Shown piece by piece: positions 59,098 to 64,000 of a DNA stretch of 64,000 nt. The translations under genes and the position numbers were made by a program. The DNA is from Phoronis australis (lineage: Eukaryota > Phoronida > Phoronidae), in contig NMRA01000021.1 of the NCBI GenBank assembly GCA_002633005.1, forward strand, positions 1,241,612-1,305,611, read 5' to 3'. Below the pieces are notes generated by a model. That model saw nothing but the letters and a program-made list of their open reading frames with translations, was not told where the DNA came from and searched no databases. Positions within the stretch are counted from its first letter, which is position 1. Each line of letters starts with the position of its first letter.

Positions 59098-59319
59098 CCT
59101 AGAGTAAACCAGACTTCAACTTTGATAGAGAAAACTATTGGTCAAAGGTTACAGTTCTGCAAAATTTGGCACTTTTATATTAAGTTTGGGTATGTATGGG
59201 GATCAGTAGAAAATGACGAGGTGCAGTTAGGGGGATGATAGTAACGCGATAATCATATCAATTGAACTTAGGTGGAAGTTAGGTGCTCCATAGAAAACAG
59301 GAGCTTCGTGCCATAGCCA

Positions 59320-59620
59320 CAGTTACCCCATTCGAATGTTCTGTTGACAGGGAATGGAGTGGAAACTGTGGCGACCGGCAGTTCAATAATCGTGGCAAGC
59401 CAGGTGGGGTGGGGCAGTTCAAAACTGTGGCGAGATTTGGGGATGAACATAAATGTGTCAAGCAGGGGAAAACGGGTGAGCGTGGCAACGGCCGACTGCA
59501 AGAGTGTGACTTAGGCCTACAGCTGTGGCGAATAGAGGGTAGTTCAGAAGTGTGGTGGCCAGGGGACAAAAGCTCGAAAATTGTGACTACCGGCAAAAGC
59601 TCAACACACCAGGGTCGCCT
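59320..59620 (+). repeat. Degenerate minisatellite, unit about 30-45 bp
   Basis: The phrase ACTGTGGCGA or its variant, followed 10-25 bp later by GCAGTTCAA-like sequence, recurs five or six times. Spacing is irregular. The 136-codon open frame that spans it (59283-59693) is probably a by-product of this stop-poor repeat. Confidence 0.5.
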
Positions 59621-60052
59621 TGCAGTTGCTAATCTTGGGAAACAGAGAAGCCATAATTATCGGGCACATAGGATAAAGGTGTATTTCATGTGATGAGAAC
59701 TGGGGACATCGGGAAGAGCATTAACTACTTGAGGAGTTTACGCCAGTACCCTAGAAATGTAGTCAAATTTCTTCCCTGCCTGAGTAAACGCTAAAGGTAC
59801 ACGTGTTGATTCAAGTAAGCCTCGCAATTGATTTAGCGTCTGGAGCCTATCCAGTGGTTTTCCTTGTGACTGGACATTCAAAGTAAACAAGAGAAATTGA
59901 AAAAATCTGTCACGGATCATAAGAACACTAATTCCCTTGACGCAAGCATTACTATCTAACCACCAGTCCCTTTATCCGATGTCTAGTTGTGTACTACACA
60001 GACCACCTATTCTGAGACTAATAGATAACGTTGGACCAGGTATAGACTTTAC

Positions 60053-62841
<2,789 letters not shown>

Positions 62842-63027
62842 CTTAAAAAGAAATATGAAATTCTGACATGCAACGGAATATTTTTGGAGGTAAATGTCGT
62901 CATCTTTGGAGGATTACGTCACACCGTGAATCCTAACAACCTTGCAATAAGATATTGATTTTCGTTTGAAAAACCAACGAAAGCGATATTGAGTGGGAGA
63001 CACAACAAGACGCGACAATTCGGAGCA

Positions 63028-63874
63028 TACCGGCATTTTCCGTAGATAAGCCCATCCGATGAAACGACCATGGGCGTTTATTCGTTGTTGCTTCTGGTGT
63101 CAATTTTTAGCCACAGATTCAGCTTTGTGCATCATTTATTATTTATCGTAATCTATTTTGCCCGGGGTACGCCACGAGCTATGTTGCAGAGTAAAACAAG
63201 AGGAGGATTGCGAATATTGTCATTTATTATGACGTAATAGATAAAACTAACTAAGACTCTGCAAGATGGGCATGCAAAAAACGCCCACAGGCGTTTACAA
63301 TGAATAGCCCTGCAAGAGGGAACAAAACAAAAAAAACTGCCTGAAGGGCTTAAAGGAAAAGTACAGAACATGAAAACAAAACTTGAAAAAAACCTAACAG
63401 GAAATGTATACGAGCAAAGAGAAAGTGGAACCGACACCCGGGATGGGGGGTGGGGAAAAAATGAAGAGAACGAACGTAGGTCTTGTAGATGACGAGGTAG
63501 GTGGCTGAATGAGAGACCACGTTGAACAGAACAAAGGAAATATGGGCGTCCAATCAGGAGTTGTGTAGAGAAACGTATGAATACAAAAGTAGGCCCTAGA
63601 GGCTATAAATAGAGATGAGTAATGCAAAATAAACCCTAAGGACTGGTCTCAAAATAAAGAGACAAGTGTCAAAATAATGACGATAAATGCATTTAACAAG
63701 TTAAATTTAATTTATCGTAATCTATTTTGCCCGGGGTACGCCACGAGCTATGTTGCAGACATACCTACCCTTTCCGAATAAACGCCCGGGCGTTTGTTTG
63801 GTGATACTGAAATGCCTGAAAATTTTCGTTTTCCGAATACACGCCCATGGGCTTATCTACGGAAAACTCCGGTA
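63028..63874. mobile_element. Non-autonomous DNA transposon with inverted ends, 847 bp
   Basis: The left end TACCGGCATTTTCCGTAGAT, continuing AAGCCCAT, is the near-perfect inverse of the right end ATGGGCTTATCTACGGAAAA, continuing CTCCGGTA. GCA flanks both sides. Internally a 50-55-bp direct repeat (TTATCGTAATCTATTTTGCC..., at about 63142-63191 and 63705-63758) lies near the two ends. There is no transposase frame. It sits upstream of the first visible GGT exon, probably in an intron. Confidence 0.75.
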
Positions 63875-64000
63875 GCAACATTATCAAGTTGGAATTGAAA
63901 CCTGTTTCAGTTTATTAACACAAACAAATCATGGAACATTGATAAGTTCAAGTCCCTGAAACAAAATAATGCCCTGTGGCCTTTGTGAACCCTTAAAACC

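Noticed and set aside
59283-59693. 136-codon Gly/Arg-rich protein gene
   Set aside because: The frame coincides with a degenerate minisatellite and has no recognisable domain, signal peptide or splice context.

Overview
This is animal (metazoan) nuclear DNA. The genes have spliced exons with GT/AG boundaries, the intergenic space is long, and most recognisable sequence is decayed transposons. No species can be fixed from the sequence. An RIPK-like kinase, an intronless TRIM-NHL gene, an intronless LRR-Ig gene and dense non-LTR, Penelope, mariner and MITE remnants fit a marine invertebrate, possibly a non-vertebrate deuterostome. That placement is inference.

Layout. Positions 6-238 are an assembly gap. 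239-1775 is a minus-strand CR1/Jockey-type non-LTR fragment. 3569-4159 holds a short palindromic element, a duplicated upstream segment and a THAP zinc-finger ORF. 9717-30212 is a six-exon kinase gene (about 295 codons). Its first intron carries a Ty3/gypsy element with short LTRs set in a TG microsatellite, and its RT region is split by a MITE-like element. Its 12.4-kb last intron carries an L1/Tx1-like 3' fragment and a decayed repetitive-protein locus. 31935-32190 is a Penelope-like GIY-YIG remnant. 32671-33127 holds two exons of an unrecognised gene. 33959-36082 is a TRIM gene with RING, two B-boxes, a coiled coil and NHL repeats.

36.8-43.6 kb is a transposon nest: an L1/Tx1-like element split by a minus-strand CR1/L2-like element, which itself contains another LINE tail, followed by a mariner relic. 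46.6-47.4 kb has an array of short palindromes and a LINE 3' end. 48539-51301 is an intronless LRR-Ig protein, probably secreted or GPI-anchored. 51.6-59.6 kb is gene-poor and full of dispersed repeats, several paired with copies elsewhere in the window. 60053-62841 (minus) holds four consecutive exons of a gamma-glutamyltransferase gene; its 5' exons lie beyond the right edge and its last exon was not found. An 847-bp terminal-inverted-repeat element sits at 63028-63874.

The kinase, TRIM and LRR-Ig genes are the kinds of genes often met in innate signalling, but nothing here shows that they act together. I found no convincing new multi-gene system. The most unusual material is several apparently non-autonomous element families with consistent terminal repeats and target duplications, a palindrome array, and gene pieces that recur 20-50 kb apart.
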